Positions 15,770-24,775 are shown, counted from the first letter of the stretch. The stretch is 64,000 nt of DNA from Gracilimonas sp017641085 (GCF_046115515.1 NZ_CP175953.1); one strand, 5' to 3'. Made by a program: numbers and translations. Notes: generated by a model from the letters alone, not told the origin.

Positions 15770-17005
15770 CTAAAAGAAATTAAAGACTGAATTCAAACTT
15801 CTGAACCCGACCAGGATAGTGACTAAAATCACAACTACTCCAAAAATATTTTGTTGGGTTGAATTGGAGTTGGTACCAAGCAACAATGGCTTGTTCATGA
15901 TGTACAATAAGAAAACAGCAATCACCGGCAGTGTGATTCCATTGGCAATCTGCGCAAATTCAATGAGCTTTACCGGGTTAATGCTGAAAGCGGAGAATAT
16001 CATCCCTGTGAAAAACACCAGCATCCAAACCACTCTGAATTTGAGGTCTTTGAGATCATCTTTCCAGCCAAACATTCCCTTTGCTGCATAGGCAGCTGCA
16101 AGAGGAGCGGTAACAGCAGAAGTAATACCCGCTGCAAACAGCCCGATCCCCATAAACGACTTCGCCCAACTCCCCAGCAGCGGTTCTAACTGTCCGGCCA
16201 TATCGGCTGCACTGTTTATTTCGGCGAGAGATCCATCAGCGGCAGCAGCACTTGTTATGACGATACACATGGAAATCAATCCGCCTAAAACAATTCCGAC
16301 TGCATTTTCGACCCTCATCTCAGACAGCTGAGCATAGCTCGAATACCGTTCTTGTACGGTTGATGCATGCAAAAAGAGGTTATAAGGAACCACCGTAGTT
16401 CCTATTAATGCTATCACAGTTAGCAGCTCATCGGGAGAGGCGGTTGGAATGAAAAGTCCTTTAAAGATGGCAGAAACATCCGGCTGAATAACTACTGCCG
16501 TAGTCACAAAAACGATACTCATGATTCCCACCAGGGCGGTCATCACATTTACAATCCGCTTAAAATTTCCGGAGTACAATAACAGGAAAGCAACGGCTCC
16601 AATAACCAGAGAGCTAAGCCGGATTACAGACCCACCCACCGTTACATCAAATCCGACAAAAAGCTCCTCCCAGCCCAATACCGCTCCGGAAATATTTCCG
16701 CCTTCATACGCTATATTGCCAACCACAATGGCACTGAAAACCAGGATGATGGCCGATATTCTGATCACCGGATTTCCCAGCTGCTCCCGAATAGCTTCTC
16801 CAAATCCTTTTTGGGTAATGATACCCAAACGTCCGGTCATCTCTTGTAGAACAATGGTAGCTATCACAGAAAAAAGCAGTGCCCATAAAAGTACGTATCC
16901 CGACCTGACGCCTGCCAAAGTACAAACGGTGACCGTTCCCGGGCCAATAAATGCGGCAGCAACCAGTGTGCTGGGACCAAAGTACTTTCTAAGCGGGTTG
17001 TTCAT
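15770..17005 (-). CDS. Nramp-family transporter linked to 5-oxoproline utilisation
   Basis: 411 residues and about 11 membrane helices. The N-terminal GPSTLVAAAFIGPGTVTVCTLAG corresponds to TM1 of Nramp proteins, and TTVVPYNLFLHASTVQERY to the TM6/loop signature. In canonical Nramp metal transporters TM1 carries DPGN; here the site reads GPGTV, so the aspartate and asparagine metal ligands are missing. An Nramp-like gene (ycsG) also sits beside ycsF and kipIA in Bacillus subtilis. A role in importing 5-oxoproline or a related organic acid, not a metal ion, is therefore plausible. It heads the pxpABC operon. Confidence 0.85.
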   Translation of the reverse strand: MNNPLRKYFGPSTLVAAAFIGPGTVTVCTLAGVRSGYVLLWALLFSVIATIVLQEMTGRLGIITQKGFGEAIREQLGNPVIRISAIILVFSAIVVGNIAYEGGNISGAVLGWEELFVGFDVTVGGSVIRLSSLVIGAVAFLLLYSGNFKRIVNVMTALVGIMSIVFVTTAVVIQPDVSAIFKGLFIPTASPDELLTVIALIGTTVVPYNLFLHASTVQERYSSYAQLSEMRVENAVGIVLGGLISMCIVITSAAAADGSLAEINSAADMAGQLEPLLGSWAKSFMGIGLFAAGITSAVTAPLAAAYAAKGMFGWKDDLKDLKFRVVWMLVFFTGMIFSAFSINPVKLIEFAQIANGITLPVIAVFLLYIMNKPLLLGTNSNSTQQNIFGVVVILVTILVGFRSLNSVFNFF

Positions 17006-17155
17006 GTTTTGTATATAGTATCTAAGTAAGAAAATCCCAAACGGATTTACGCTTCTAAAGAATAGGAAATTTGAATTATTTTCATAAAACTATAAACATT
17101 CGTTCAATAATTTGTGTTAAGTCTGAAATCAGTAAATCAAAATTTTCTCTTAGCT

Positions 17156-17347
17156 ATGGATGGCAAATACAAAGCTAATATCCGCCCCGAAATGCAGGTG
17201 GGTATTGTGCTCAAGAAAGACCAACGCAGTGGTAAAATCACGAATGGTGAAGTACAAAATATCTTAACAAATTCGGCAACTCACCCTCATGGTATAAAAG
17301 TGAGATTAACGGATGGCCAGGTTGGGCGCGTGAAAAAGCTCCTGTAA
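17156..17347 (+). CDS. YwbE family protein
   Basis: 63 residues from ATG 17156, starting MDGKYKANIRPEMQVGIVLK and continuing KDQRSGKITNGEVQNILTNS then HPHGIKVRLTDGQVGRVKKLL. This matches the small, well conserved YwbE family (usually about 60-65 residues). An upstream in-frame start at 17114 would add 14 unrelated residues and is rejected. The family has a KOW/SH3-like basic beta fold; its cellular role is not established, and RNA or ribosome association is only a guess. It lies five bases before the hydrolase gene. Confidence 0.88.
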   Translation: MDGKYKANIRPEMQVGIVLKKDQRSGKITNGEVQNILTNSATHPHGIKVRLTDGQVGRVKKLL

Positions 17348-17352
17348 ATGTT

Positions 17353-18282
17353 ATGAACATAGAGGATTTTTCGGAGCACACATTCGATTTTGGGGAAGAT
17401 TACGAAGGTAAGGTAATCGCCACGCTGGTGGCATCTCCAAATCATGATGCTTCCCGCCCGTCTGTTTTATACATTCATGGATTGAGCGACTATTTTTTCC
17501 AGGTGCATGTAGCAGAAGCTTTTCATGAACAAGAGTACAATTTTTACGGGCTCGACTTGAGAAAACACGGGCGCTCCTTACTTCCTCATCAAACCCCGAA
17601 TTACTGCCGCTCGGTTAAAGAATATTTCCCGGAAATTGACCGCTCCCTGGAATTCATCCAATCTGAAAATGATGGGGATATCTTTCTTCTGGGGCATTCA
17701 ACGGGGGCTCTAACCGGAAGCCTCTACCTGAATGAAGGAGAAAATCGGGATTGTATTCACAAATTGATCTTGAACTCTCCTTTCCTGCAGTTCAACCTCA
17801 TTCCCTGGCAACGGGCTATTTTGCTGCCTGCCGCACGGGTGATTTCAACATTCAAGCCCTATGCCTCCCTGAAAAAACCATTTTCCCATTTATATGGAGC
17901 CAGCATTTCCAGCGAGAAGCATGGGGAATGGGATTACAATACCGACTGGAAACCATTACTGGGGTTTCCGGCCTACCTGAAGTGGGTAGCAGCCATGCAT
18001 GAAGCTCAAAAAAAGCTGCACCGAAATTCCGACATAGAAATTCCCATTCTAATCCTTCATTCGGATAAGTCGAGCCTCAATCAAAACTGGAATGAAAACA
18101 TCCTGAAGACGGATATGGTGCTGAATGTGGAGCATATGAAAACCTATGGCAAGAAGTTAGGGCCTAATGTATCCCTGGCTGAAATCCCGGGAGCCATGCA
18201 TGATGTTTTTCTTTCCAAAAAAGAAGTACGGAAGCTGGCTTTTAAAAAAATGTTTGATTGGCTCAGTAATACTGAAAGCTAG
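17353..18282 (+). CDS. Alpha/beta hydrolase (serine aminopeptidase S33/lysophospholipase-like)
   Basis: 309 residues, no signal peptide. YIHGLSDYFFQ is the oxyanion strand, GLDLRKHGRS is the typical D.RGHG-like segment, and the nucleophile elbow is LGHSTGAL (Ser116). The acid is probably in ILILHSDKSS, with the His in IPGAMHDVFLS. The family includes monoacylglycerol lipases and lysophospholipases, so a cytosolic ester hydrolase is likely; the substrate is unknown. It directly follows the YwbE gene and is probably co-transcribed with it. Confidence 0.88.
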   Translation: MNIEDFSEHTFDFGEDYEGKVIATLVASPNHDASRPSVLYIHGLSDYFFQVHVAEAFHEQEYNFYGLDLRKHGRSLLPHQTPNYCRSVKEYFPEIDRSLEFIQSENDGDIFLLGHSTGALTGSLYLNEGENRDCIHKLILNSPFLQFNLIPWQRAILLPAARVISTFKPYASLKKPFSHLYGASISSEKHGEWDYNTDWKPLLGFPAYLKWVAAMHEAQKKLHRNSDIEIPILILHSDKSSLNQNWNENILKTDMVLNVEHMKTYGKKLGPNVSLAEIPGAMHDVFLSKKEVRKLAFKKMFDWLSNTES

Positions 18283-18349
18283 TAACACCCTTTCCGCTTG
18301 CAAATCTCCAAAAAATCCTTTTATTACAGCAACAGCCAATTGTAATTAA

Positions 18350-18355
18350 GGGAGG
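18350..18355 (+). promoter_or_regulatory. Strong Shine-Dalgarno sequence of the CBS-domain gene
   Basis: GGGAGG sits about eight to nine bases before ATG 18364. Most starts in the window lack a recognisable Shine-Dalgarno sequence, so this site is unusual and confirms the start. Confidence 0.6.
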
Positions 18356-18363
18356 TACGGATT

Positions 18364-18801
18364 ATGCAGGTAAAAGAGATTCTAAACCAAAAAGGAAGAG
18401 ACATATTTTCCGTAATGCCGGACACAACCGTGTATGATGCTATCGCAAAAATGGCGGAATACAATATCGGAGCTTTACTGGTAATGGAAGATTCTAAACT
18501 GAAGGGGATTATTTCTGAGCGCGATTACAGGAACAGGGTGATTCTTGAAGGGCGAACATCCAAGACCACTGAAGTGCAGGAAATCATGACCGAAGATGTT
18601 ATTCGCGTTCAACCTACCGATACCGTTAACCTGTGTATGCAGCTGATGACGGAAAAGAAAATACGCCACCTGCCCGTTGTTGATGACGCACAGGTTGTTG
18701 GAGTGATTTCAATAGGTGATGTTGTCAAAACCGTGATTGCCCATCAGAAATCAGAAATCGATTCCCTTCGGAATTACATCGGTGGCGGTTATCCCACTTA
18801 G
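18364..18801 (+). CDS. Two-CBS-domain protein
   Basis: 145 residues made of two CBS domains: DTTVYDAIAKMAEYNIGALLVME...GIISERDYRNRVI and VQPTDTVNLCMQLMTEKKIRHLPVV...GVISIGDVVKTVI. Such pairs bind adenosine nucleotides and act as energy sensors or regulators of other proteins; no partner domain is fused here. Unlike most genes of this window it has a strong ribosome-binding site (GGGAGG about 9 bases before the ATG). Confidence 0.93.
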   Translation: MQVKEILNQKGRDIFSVMPDTTVYDAIAKMAEYNIGALLVMEDSKLKGIISERDYRNRVILEGRTSKTTEVQEIMTEDVIRVQPTDTVNLCMQLMTEKKIRHLPVVDDAQVVGVISIGDVVKTVIAHQKSEIDSLRNYIGGGYPT

Positions 18802-18932
18802 CCATTAAACTGATCACTTCTCTGTTTATACCCCTCATTTTTAAACACCGATTTGTTTGGCATCTAACAATCATGTTGAATGATCGGTAGTTACTTGCAG
18901 TTTCACTGTCAACCTTCAATTAATTCTTAACT

Positions 18933-19682
18933 ATGCTTCGTACCCTTCTTACTTCCATTCTTTTAGGACTGTTTATTTTCTCTACAGCCTTTGCTCAGCT
19001 AAACAACACTCCAGACCGAATTGAAACCGATGAAGGGGAGCTGGTTATTCACCCCATTCTCCACGGTAGTGTGATTTTTGAGTGGAATGGACAAACGGTG
19101 TATATGGACCCATGGGGCCAGGCCGGTTTATATGAAGACAAGCCTGCCCCTGATGTCATCCTTATTACTCATCCGCACGGCGACCACCTGAGCCCCGAAA
19201 CCCTGACAAGCCTCGATACCGAGAATACTACTTTCTATGTTCCACAAGCTGTGGCTGATCAAATGCCGGAAGAATATCTGGCTCAAGCAACGGTAATTGC
19301 CAACGGCGAAACTATGGAGTATGAGGGCATCACCATTCGGGCGGTTCCCATGTATAATCTGCCTGAAGAAGACGCCCGCCATGCTAAAGGCTGGGGAAAC
19401 GGCTATGTGCTTACTATGGGCGGGAAGGACGTGTACGTATCCGGTGATACGGAAGGAATTCCGGAAATGCGAAACCTGGAGGGCATTGACATCGCTTTTG
19501 TTTGCATGAACCTGCCTTACACCATGGATATTAACCAAGCCTCCGAAGCCGTTTTGGATTTTGAGCCGGCAATTGTGTACCCCTATCACCACCGGGGACA
19601 GGATATTCAGGAATTCAAAAAGTTGGTGGATGCAGGTAACAAAGATATCGAAGTACGCCTGAAGAACTGGTATCCAAGGTAG
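18933..19682 (+). CDS. Exported MBL-fold metal-dependent hydrolase (UlaG-like)
   Basis: 249 residues with signal peptide MLRTLLTSILLGLFIFSTAFAQ. The metal site is visible as THPHGDHLSPE (HxHxDH), later YVSGDTEGI (Asp ligand) and YPYHHRGQD (His). GSVIFEWNGQTVYMDPWG is the typical N-terminal part of this UlaG/RomA-like branch. It should be a periplasmic or envelope zinc hydrolase; the substrate cannot be inferred. The closest neighbour downstream, a methyltransferase gene, starts 48 bases later. Confidence 0.88.
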   Translation: MLRTLLTSILLGLFIFSTAFAQLNNTPDRIETDEGELVIHPILHGSVIFEWNGQTVYMDPWGQAGLYEDKPAPDVILITHPHGDHLSPETLTSLDTENTTFYVPQAVADQMPEEYLAQATVIANGETMEYEGITIRAVPMYNLPEEDARHAKGWGNGYVLTMGGKDVYVSGDTEGIPEMRNLEGIDIAFVCMNLPYTMDINQASEAVLDFEPAIVYPYHHRGQDIQEFKKLVDAGNKDIEVRLKNWYPR

Positions 19683-19730
19683 GGTTTAACATCTGTTGAG
19701 CGGAACTCCTACCTTCCCTCAAAAAGAATT

Positions 19731-20363
19731 ATGCAGTGCACCCTCTGCTCATCGGAAACCAAACCGTTTTATCATTATGAGAATGAAGACCGGCAATATC
19801 ATAGATGCACCAACTGCCGGGCAGTTCTCATGGATACCGATGATTACCCAACTCCTGAAGAAGAGATATTCAGGTATGAAAGTCATGATAATGACGTGGA
19901 AGATCCCCGGTATCAGGAGTTTGTATCGCCGCTGGTAGAAAAGATTATGGATAAGTTTTCCCCGGATTCGCTTGGGCTGGATTTTGGTTCCGGAACCGGG
20001 CCCGTTATCACTAAAATGCTTACCGATCAGGGATATTCCATCAACACGTTCGACCCATTCTTTGATAACAACCCGGACGCTCTGGAGTTGGACTATGACT
20101 ATATCGTCAGTTGCGAGGTAATGGAGCATTTTCATCATCCTCACAGGGAATTCACAAAACTGAGAAGCATGTTAAACCCCGGTGGTGCTCTTTTTCTGAA
20201 AACCGACATCTATACCGATGATATCGACTTCCATAGCTGGTATTACAAAAGTGATGAAACCCACGTAATCTTTTATCACCCGGATACACTCAACTTGATG
20301 AAATCTGAATTTGGATTCAGCCAGTTAGACATCGATGGAAGGCATATTACCTTCCTGATTTAG
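19731..20363 (+). CDS. SAM-dependent methyltransferase with N-terminal zinc-ribbon-like motif
   Basis: 210 residues. Cys3, Cys6, Cys26 and Cys29 (MQCTLCSSE...YHRCTNCRAV) form a probable zinc ribbon. A class I methyltransferase core follows, with the SAM-binding LGLDFGSGTGPVI, the acidic end of strand 2 (NTFDPFF) and motif YIVSCEVMEHFHHP. It belongs to the Methyltransf_23 type with a short zinc-binding leader. The acceptor substrate is unknown; the ribbon may contact nucleic acid or protein. Confidence 0.85.
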   Translation: MQCTLCSSETKPFYHYENEDRQYHRCTNCRAVLMDTDDYPTPEEEIFRYESHDNDVEDPRYQEFVSPLVEKIMDKFSPDSLGLDFGSGTGPVITKMLTDQGYSINTFDPFFDNNPDALELDYDYIVSCEVMEHFHHPHREFTKLRSMLNPGGALFLKTDIYTDDIDFHSWYYKSDETHVIFYHPDTLNLMKSEFGFSQLDIDGRHITFLI

Positions 20364-20494
20364 GGCTTTTATCCACACTTTTACCCATAGTAGAAAATCA
20401 CCCTTTTTTTATGCAAATTAGTCCCAATCCTATGGGGCTTTTGGGTTTATAGAAAAAGGGGTACCAAAGCTTCTCTAACTACTAATAAAATGCT

Positions 20495-21481
20495 ATGAAA
20501 AAGTTATTACTTGTATTGGGGGCTCTGTTTCTAATTGTGATCGTCGGAGTGGCTGGTTTATTGATTTATGTCTCTACTGCTCTCCCGAGTGTAGGTCCGG
20601 CGCCGGATATTCAAATTGAACAGACTGCAGAAAGAATTGAACGGGGACGTCATCTTGCCAATAACGTAATGGTTTGCACCCATTGCCACTCTCCACAAGA
20701 AAAAACCAAGTTTTCTCATCCTCTTGATCGAAACATGTTTGCTGCCGGTGGAACCCGATTTGGTCCTGAGGAAGGTTTTCCGGGAAATTATTATGCTCCA
20801 AACCTGACCCCGGCCAATCTCAGCAACTGGACAGATGGAGAAATTTACCGCGCAGTGACTGAAGGTGTTAGCAAAGACGGACGAGCGTTATTTCCGATTA
20901 TGCCTTATCCGAATTATGCCCAAATGAGTAAGGAAGATGTCTATTCAATTATTGCATACTTGCGAACGTTGGAACCCATTGAAAACGAAGTGCCTGCTTC
21001 GGAATCATTTTTCCCCATGAATTTCATCATCAATACTATACCTGCTGAGACTGAACTTTCGGATGAAGAGCCGGTCACAACCGATCCCGTAAGCTGGGGT
21101 AAATACCTGGTAACTGCTGCAAGCTGTATGGATTGCCACACCCCCATGGAGCAAGGAGCTCCTATTCCTGGAATGAACTTTGCCGGGGGCATGGAATTCC
21201 CGATGGAAGACGGCAGTATTGTCAGGACGGCAAACATCACTCCGGATATTGAAACAGGTATAGGAACATGGACCGAGGAGCAGTTTGTAAATCGCTTCAA
21301 GGAGTATGCCGATTCAACCTTTGAGTATCATGAAGTTGCAAGCGGGGAATTTAACACAGCTATGCCATGGACGATGTACGCTCAAATGTCGGAAGAGGAG
21401 CTTAAAGCCATTTATGCTTATCTGCGCACAACAGAACCAGTTCAACATTTGGTTACAAGGTTTACACCTGTCGGAGACTAA
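20495..21481 (+). CDS. Membrane-anchored di-heme cytochrome c
   Basis: 328 residues. An N-terminal hydrophobic anchor (residues 3-28) is followed by two cytochrome c domains with heme motifs CTHCH (61-65) and CMDCH (211-215). Distal methionines are likely in MPYPNYAQMSKED and MPWTMYAQMSEEE. Each domain ends in IIAYLRTLEP or IYAYLRTTEP, a class I cytochrome C-terminal helix. It is probably a periplasmic electron carrier that hands electrons between a dehydrogenase and the respiratory chain. No adjacent dehydrogenase is present. A terminator follows. Confidence 0.92.
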   Translation: MKKLLLVLGALFLIVIVGVAGLLIYVSTALPSVGPAPDIQIEQTAERIERGRHLANNVMVCTHCHSPQEKTKFSHPLDRNMFAAGGTRFGPEEGFPGNYYAPNLTPANLSNWTDGEIYRAVTEGVSKDGRALFPIMPYPNYAQMSKEDVYSIIAYLRTLEPIENEVPASESFFPMNFIINTIPAETELSDEEPVTTDPVSWGKYLVTAASCMDCHTPMEQGAPIPGMNFAGGMEFPMEDGSIVRTANITPDIETGIGTWTEEQFVNRFKEYADSTFEYHEVASGEFNTAMPWTMYAQMSEEELKAIYAYLRTTEPVQHLVTRFTPVGD

Positions 21482-21501
21482 CAATCAGACCGTTTACCAT
21501 G

Positions 21502-21528
21502 AGGTTCAGGCTTGTCCTGAACCTTTTT
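21502..21528 (+). terminator. Terminator after the di-heme cytochrome gene
   Basis: AGGTTCAGG (21502-21510) pairs perfectly with CCTGAACCT (21516-21524), with a 5-base loop CTTGT and T run. It lies between two convergent genes. Confidence 0.85.
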
Positions 21529-23200
21529 AATTTCCAAGCAGATTGAAACTGCCTACATAGTAATTCGGATCAACACTAAGAGTGTATGACTCATTGGACT
21601 CAAGAGCTACTGTTTTCCAGCCGGTGCCGGGTTGCAACCTCAGATTTTCTCCGTTCAATGTTACATCTACTGGAAGGTTAAATCCATCTACTGCATTGCC
21701 CCATCTGTACAGCAGCGTGTTATTTCTGAATGCATACTCAAGTGTTGGAATGCGAATATCTCGTAAGTACTGATCAAATACAGGGTCTAAATTCATGCCA
21801 AACTTATCGCTGATGTAATTTTCTATTTGGGCGGTTGTTACGGTTTGATGATAGAATTCCCGGTTTAACCCCCGCAAGGTTTCCCGCCACAGAGAATCAT
21901 TGTCTGCTACCTGTCGCAACGTATGCAGCAGATTACCGCCTTTGTTATACATATCACTCGACCCTTCATGATGCACCCCGTAAACCCCGATTAATGGACT
22001 GCTGTTTTGAATTCCGAGCCTGAGTCCTTGCACGTATTCATTAGCCGCCCGTTCACCATAATGATAATCCAAATACAGACTTTCGGAATAATTGGTGAAT
22101 CCTTCGTGTATCCACATGTCAGCTACATCGGCATAGGTAATATTATTGGCAAACCACTCATGGCCGGTTTCATGGATAATGATGAAGTCGAATTTCAGTC
22201 CCCAGCCCGAACCACTTAAATCCCTGCCCAAATATCCGTTTTGGTATTTATTTCCATAGGTGACTGAGCTCTGATGCTCCATCCCCAGGTAGGGTACTTC
22301 CACCAGCTTAAATCCATCCTCATAAAACGGGTACGGACCAAACCAATATTCAAAGGCATCCATCATAGGCTTAACCTGCCTGAACTGTTCTTTTGCTTTC
22401 TCCAGGTTTTCCCGGAGTACATAATAATCCAGATCAAGTGTGCCTTTCTCCCCTTCGTACTCTTCCCCGAAATGCACATAGTCGCCAATATTAATATTCA
22501 CACCATAGCTGTTGATAGGATTAGACACAAACCAATGCCAGGTTTTTGTACCGTTTTGATGTTCATCAACCCCTCGCAATCTCCCGTTCGAAACATCCAT
22601 CAGAGAATCCGGGGCATTTACACTGATCAGCAAACTGTCCACTTCATCATACGGATGATCTTTATTTGGCCACCAGATACTAGCTCCGATACCCTGGTTG
22701 GAAGTAGCAACAAATGGCCGGCCATTACTGTCCTGAGTCCAGGTAAACCCTCCATCCCACGGAGGACGAACAGCAACTTTTGGTTTGCCTGAAAACTGAA
22801 CAACCAGTTCATTAACATCTCCGGTCTTTTGCTTTTTTGTAAGCGTTATAAAAAAGGCATTTCCATCCCGGCGGTAGTCCAGCGCTTCGCCATTCTGCGT
22901 TACTTTGGTGATATCCATCGGCGGCTGAAGATCAATTTGTATGATTTGATAGGGTTTCAGCACTTTATACTGAACCACGTTCCATCCTGAGATTGAACTG
23001 TCCTGAATGTTTACCTCAACGGTTAGGTGATAATAGGTCAAGTCCCACCATTCCCTTTCTTTTGTAATGGAACCCCTAAGGCTATCCTGGTGGGTGAACC
23101 CGGTTTGCGGAGCAAATATCTGGGCATTCACTACCGAAAATCCGGACGCTATAATCAGTAAAAAAACAACTGCTAAAATTCTGAACGTTTTTAATTTCAT
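21527..23200 (-). CDS. M1 family aminopeptidase, exported
   Basis: From ATG 23200: 557 residues with signal peptide MKLKTFRILAVVFLLIIASG ending near VNAQ. The zinc site HETGHEWFANN...WIHEGF is the exact HExxHx18E of M1 peptidases, and the exopeptidase loop reads GMEHQSS (GAMEN equivalent). Length is shorter than large aminopeptidase N proteins, matching the compact M1 type with ERAP-like N-domain and no C-terminal helical domain. It should remove N-terminal residues from peptides in the periplasm or outside. AAAGG lies just before the ATG; the longer frame to 23245 would mask the signal peptide. Confidence 0.93.
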   Translation of the reverse strand: MKLKTFRILAVVFLLIIASGFSVVNAQIFAPQTGFTHQDSLRGSITKEREWWDLTYYHLTVEVNIQDSSISGWNVVQYKVLKPYQIIQIDLQPPMDITKVTQNGEALDYRRDGNAFFITLTKKQKTGDVNELVVQFSGKPKVAVRPPWDGGFTWTQDSNGRPFVATSNQGIGASIWWPNKDHPYDEVDSLLISVNAPDSLMDVSNGRLRGVDEHQNGTKTWHWFVSNPINSYGVNINIGDYVHFGEEYEGEKGTLDLDYYVLRENLEKAKEQFRQVKPMMDAFEYWFGPYPFYEDGFKLVEVPYLGMEHQSSVTYGNKYQNGYLGRDLSGSGWGLKFDFIIIHETGHEWFANNITYADVADMWIHEGFTNYSESLYLDYHYGERAANEYVQGLRLGIQNSSPLIGVYGVHHEGSSDMYNKGGNLLHTLRQVADNDSLWRETLRGLNREFYHQTVTTAQIENYISDKFGMNLDPVFDQYLRDIRIPTLEYAFRNNTLLYRWGNAVDGFNLPVDVTLNGENLRLQPGTGWKTVALESNESYTLSVDPNYYVGSFNLLGN

Positions 23201-23503
23201 ATCCTTTATGATATCGAACGGAGTATTTTGTACGCTATCCAACATTTAATATTTTTTGATTGCTGTGCTTAGGTTTATGATTTAATGAAATTAGCCTAAC
23301 AAACAGCGTTTGCAATAGCGTCACAGCCTTTTATCTTAAGGTGATTCATTAACAGGATTTTTAATCCGTAAAAAATCAAAACACCTGTTAAAATGAAGTT
23401 AACTGCCGCACAGCTTCATGGTGTTCTCGCCTACTGCTTCAGGTTGAGTTTTATTTAAATCTAACTACGTAATGGTAACTAATTTAAATTTTCAGAGCTA
23501 ATC
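23201..23503. promoter_or_regulatory. Divergent intergenic region with mutually exclusive hairpins
   Basis: This 303-base gap lies between the divergent aminopeptidase and porin genes and should hold both promoters; I found no exact TAnnTTTG box. It contains TTAACAGG (23349-23356) able to pair with CCTGTTAA (23384-23391), with an inner ATTTTT/AAAAAT stem. A second stem, ATGAAG...CTTCAT plus CACC/GGTG (23382-23423), uses part of the same bases. Confidence 0.45.
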
Positions 23504-24661
23504 ATGAAAAAACTAAGCTTACTTGTTACAACTTTTCTATTGTTTTTCTCAACATTCACTTTCGCTCAGGAAGATGAATCTTCGTTGTCGGTAGGCGGGG
23601 CTGTACGATATAATGTATTGCTAACCGACTATGAAGACGGCACCATCAACAACGAAGATGCACAGTTTACCTGGGATACCTGGCGACTGAATGTAAATGC
23701 CGAAAAGAACGGAGTGAAACTTAATTTTGAGTACCGCTTCTACCCCACTTTTAACACACACTTTGTGAAACAGGGGTGGTTAGGCTATGATTTCAATGAA
23801 AAGAACAATCTTCAAATTGGTGTCACCCAGGTACCCTTTGGGAATTTGCAGTACAACTCCCATAACTGGTGGTTTCAGGGGCCTTATTATGTAGGCCTTG
23901 AGGATGATCACGATATGGGTTTCAAATACACCCATACCGCAGAAAACTGGGACTTGATGGCAGCATATTTCTTCCAGCCTGAACCTGCAGGTCCGGCCGG
24001 CGGCAGCGGATCGTTTGGTTTTGGAGGATCCGGGCGTTATTCCTATGACATTGTACCTGCCGGAAATCAAACCAATTATGAACGTAACCAGTTAAACCTG
24101 CGCGTTACCCGAACCATTGATATTGAACAGGGAAGCATTGAGTTCGGTGCCAGTGGTGAAGTTGGGCAAATCTGGAATCAGCCGCTGGATGAAACATCAT
24201 CCCGATATGCACTCGCGGCCCATACAGATATCGACTATGGTAACTGGAATTTCAAAGGGCAGTTTATCAATTATGGAATGGATGCCCAGAATAATAGCGG
24301 CCAGAGTGTTGATATCGTAAATATGGGGGCATACGGAACTCCATATTCGGTGGCTACAGAAATGAATATCTACTCTGCCGGTTTAAGCTACAGCTATGAT
24401 GTAGACTGGGGCCCCATCACAAACCTGAATTTCTATAACGACTACACCTACTTTCAGAAAAACATAGACGGTTTTTACGATGCTCATCAACATGTGGTTG
24501 GCTTCCTGCTCTCTGCCGGAAATGTATATACCTACTTTGACATTGCCAGAGGCAGTAATCAGCCCTGGATTACCAACAATTTCGGAACCGGACTCGGACA
24601 AGGGGTAAATGACGCCCGCTGGAACACCCGGTTCAACATAAACATTGGGTACTACTTCTAA
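23504..24661 (+). CDS. Outer-membrane porin-like beta-barrel protein
   Basis: 385 residues with signal peptide MKKLSLLVTTFLLFFSTFTFAQ. Alternating hydrophobic beta strands fill the sequence (LNFEYRFYPTF, NLQIGVTQVPFGNLQ, ITNLNFYNDYTYF) and it ends in IGYYF, the terminal aromatic needed for barrel insertion. The pattern with VPFG in the early strands resembles phosphate-selective (OprP/O) or carbohydrate porins. It lies just upstream of proVWX in the same direction. It could admit the betaine or proline that the transporter takes up, but this is inference from position only. Confidence 0.85.
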   Translation: MKKLSLLVTTFLLFFSTFTFAQEDESSLSVGGAVRYNVLLTDYEDGTINNEDAQFTWDTWRLNVNAEKNGVKLNFEYRFYPTFNTHFVKQGWLGYDFNEKNNLQIGVTQVPFGNLQYNSHNWWFQGPYYVGLEDDHDMGFKYTHTAENWDLMAAYFFQPEPAGPAGGSGSFGFGGSGRYSYDIVPAGNQTNYERNQLNLRVTRTIDIEQGSIEFGASGEVGQIWNQPLDETSSRYALAAHTDIDYGNWNFKGQFINYGMDAQNNSGQSVDIVNMGAYGTPYSVATEMNIYSAGLSYSYDVDWGPITNLNFYNDYTYFQKNIDGFYDAHQHVVGFLLSAGNVYTYFDIARGSNQPWITNNFGTGLGQGVNDARWNTRFNINIGYYF

Positions 24662-24676
24662 GCTATAACGAACATA

Positions 24677-24743
24677 CATCCTGCTTGATGCGGGATGTCC
24701 TGAAAACGGAACCAAATTCCTTTTTGAGGAGATCCCGGACATC
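24677..24743 (+). repeat. Inverted-repeat cluster in the porin-proV gap
   Basis: CATCCTGC (24677-24684) pairs with GCGGGATG (24690-24697) around a TTGAT loop. The same GATGTCC and CGGGAT bases can instead pair with GGACATC (24737-24743) and ATCCCG (24732-24737). It resembles the 'CATCCCGCATCAAG'-style palindromic repeats seen in many bacterial genomes. It lies upstream of proV, so a regulatory effect is possible but not shown. Confidence 0.6.
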
Positions 24744-24775
24744 ATATAACTCAATAATTATTGAACGAAGGACAT

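Noticed and set aside
17114..17155. Longer start of the YwbE gene
   Set aside because: The family begins at the MDGKYKANI segment; the extra residues do not match.
22274..22792. A 172-residue open frame antisense to the M1 aminopeptidase
   Set aside because: Shadow of a well supported gene with intact zinc-site motifs.
23200..23245. Longer start of the M1 aminopeptidase
   Set aside because: The ATG at 23200 gives a clean signal peptide with AAAGG in front of it.
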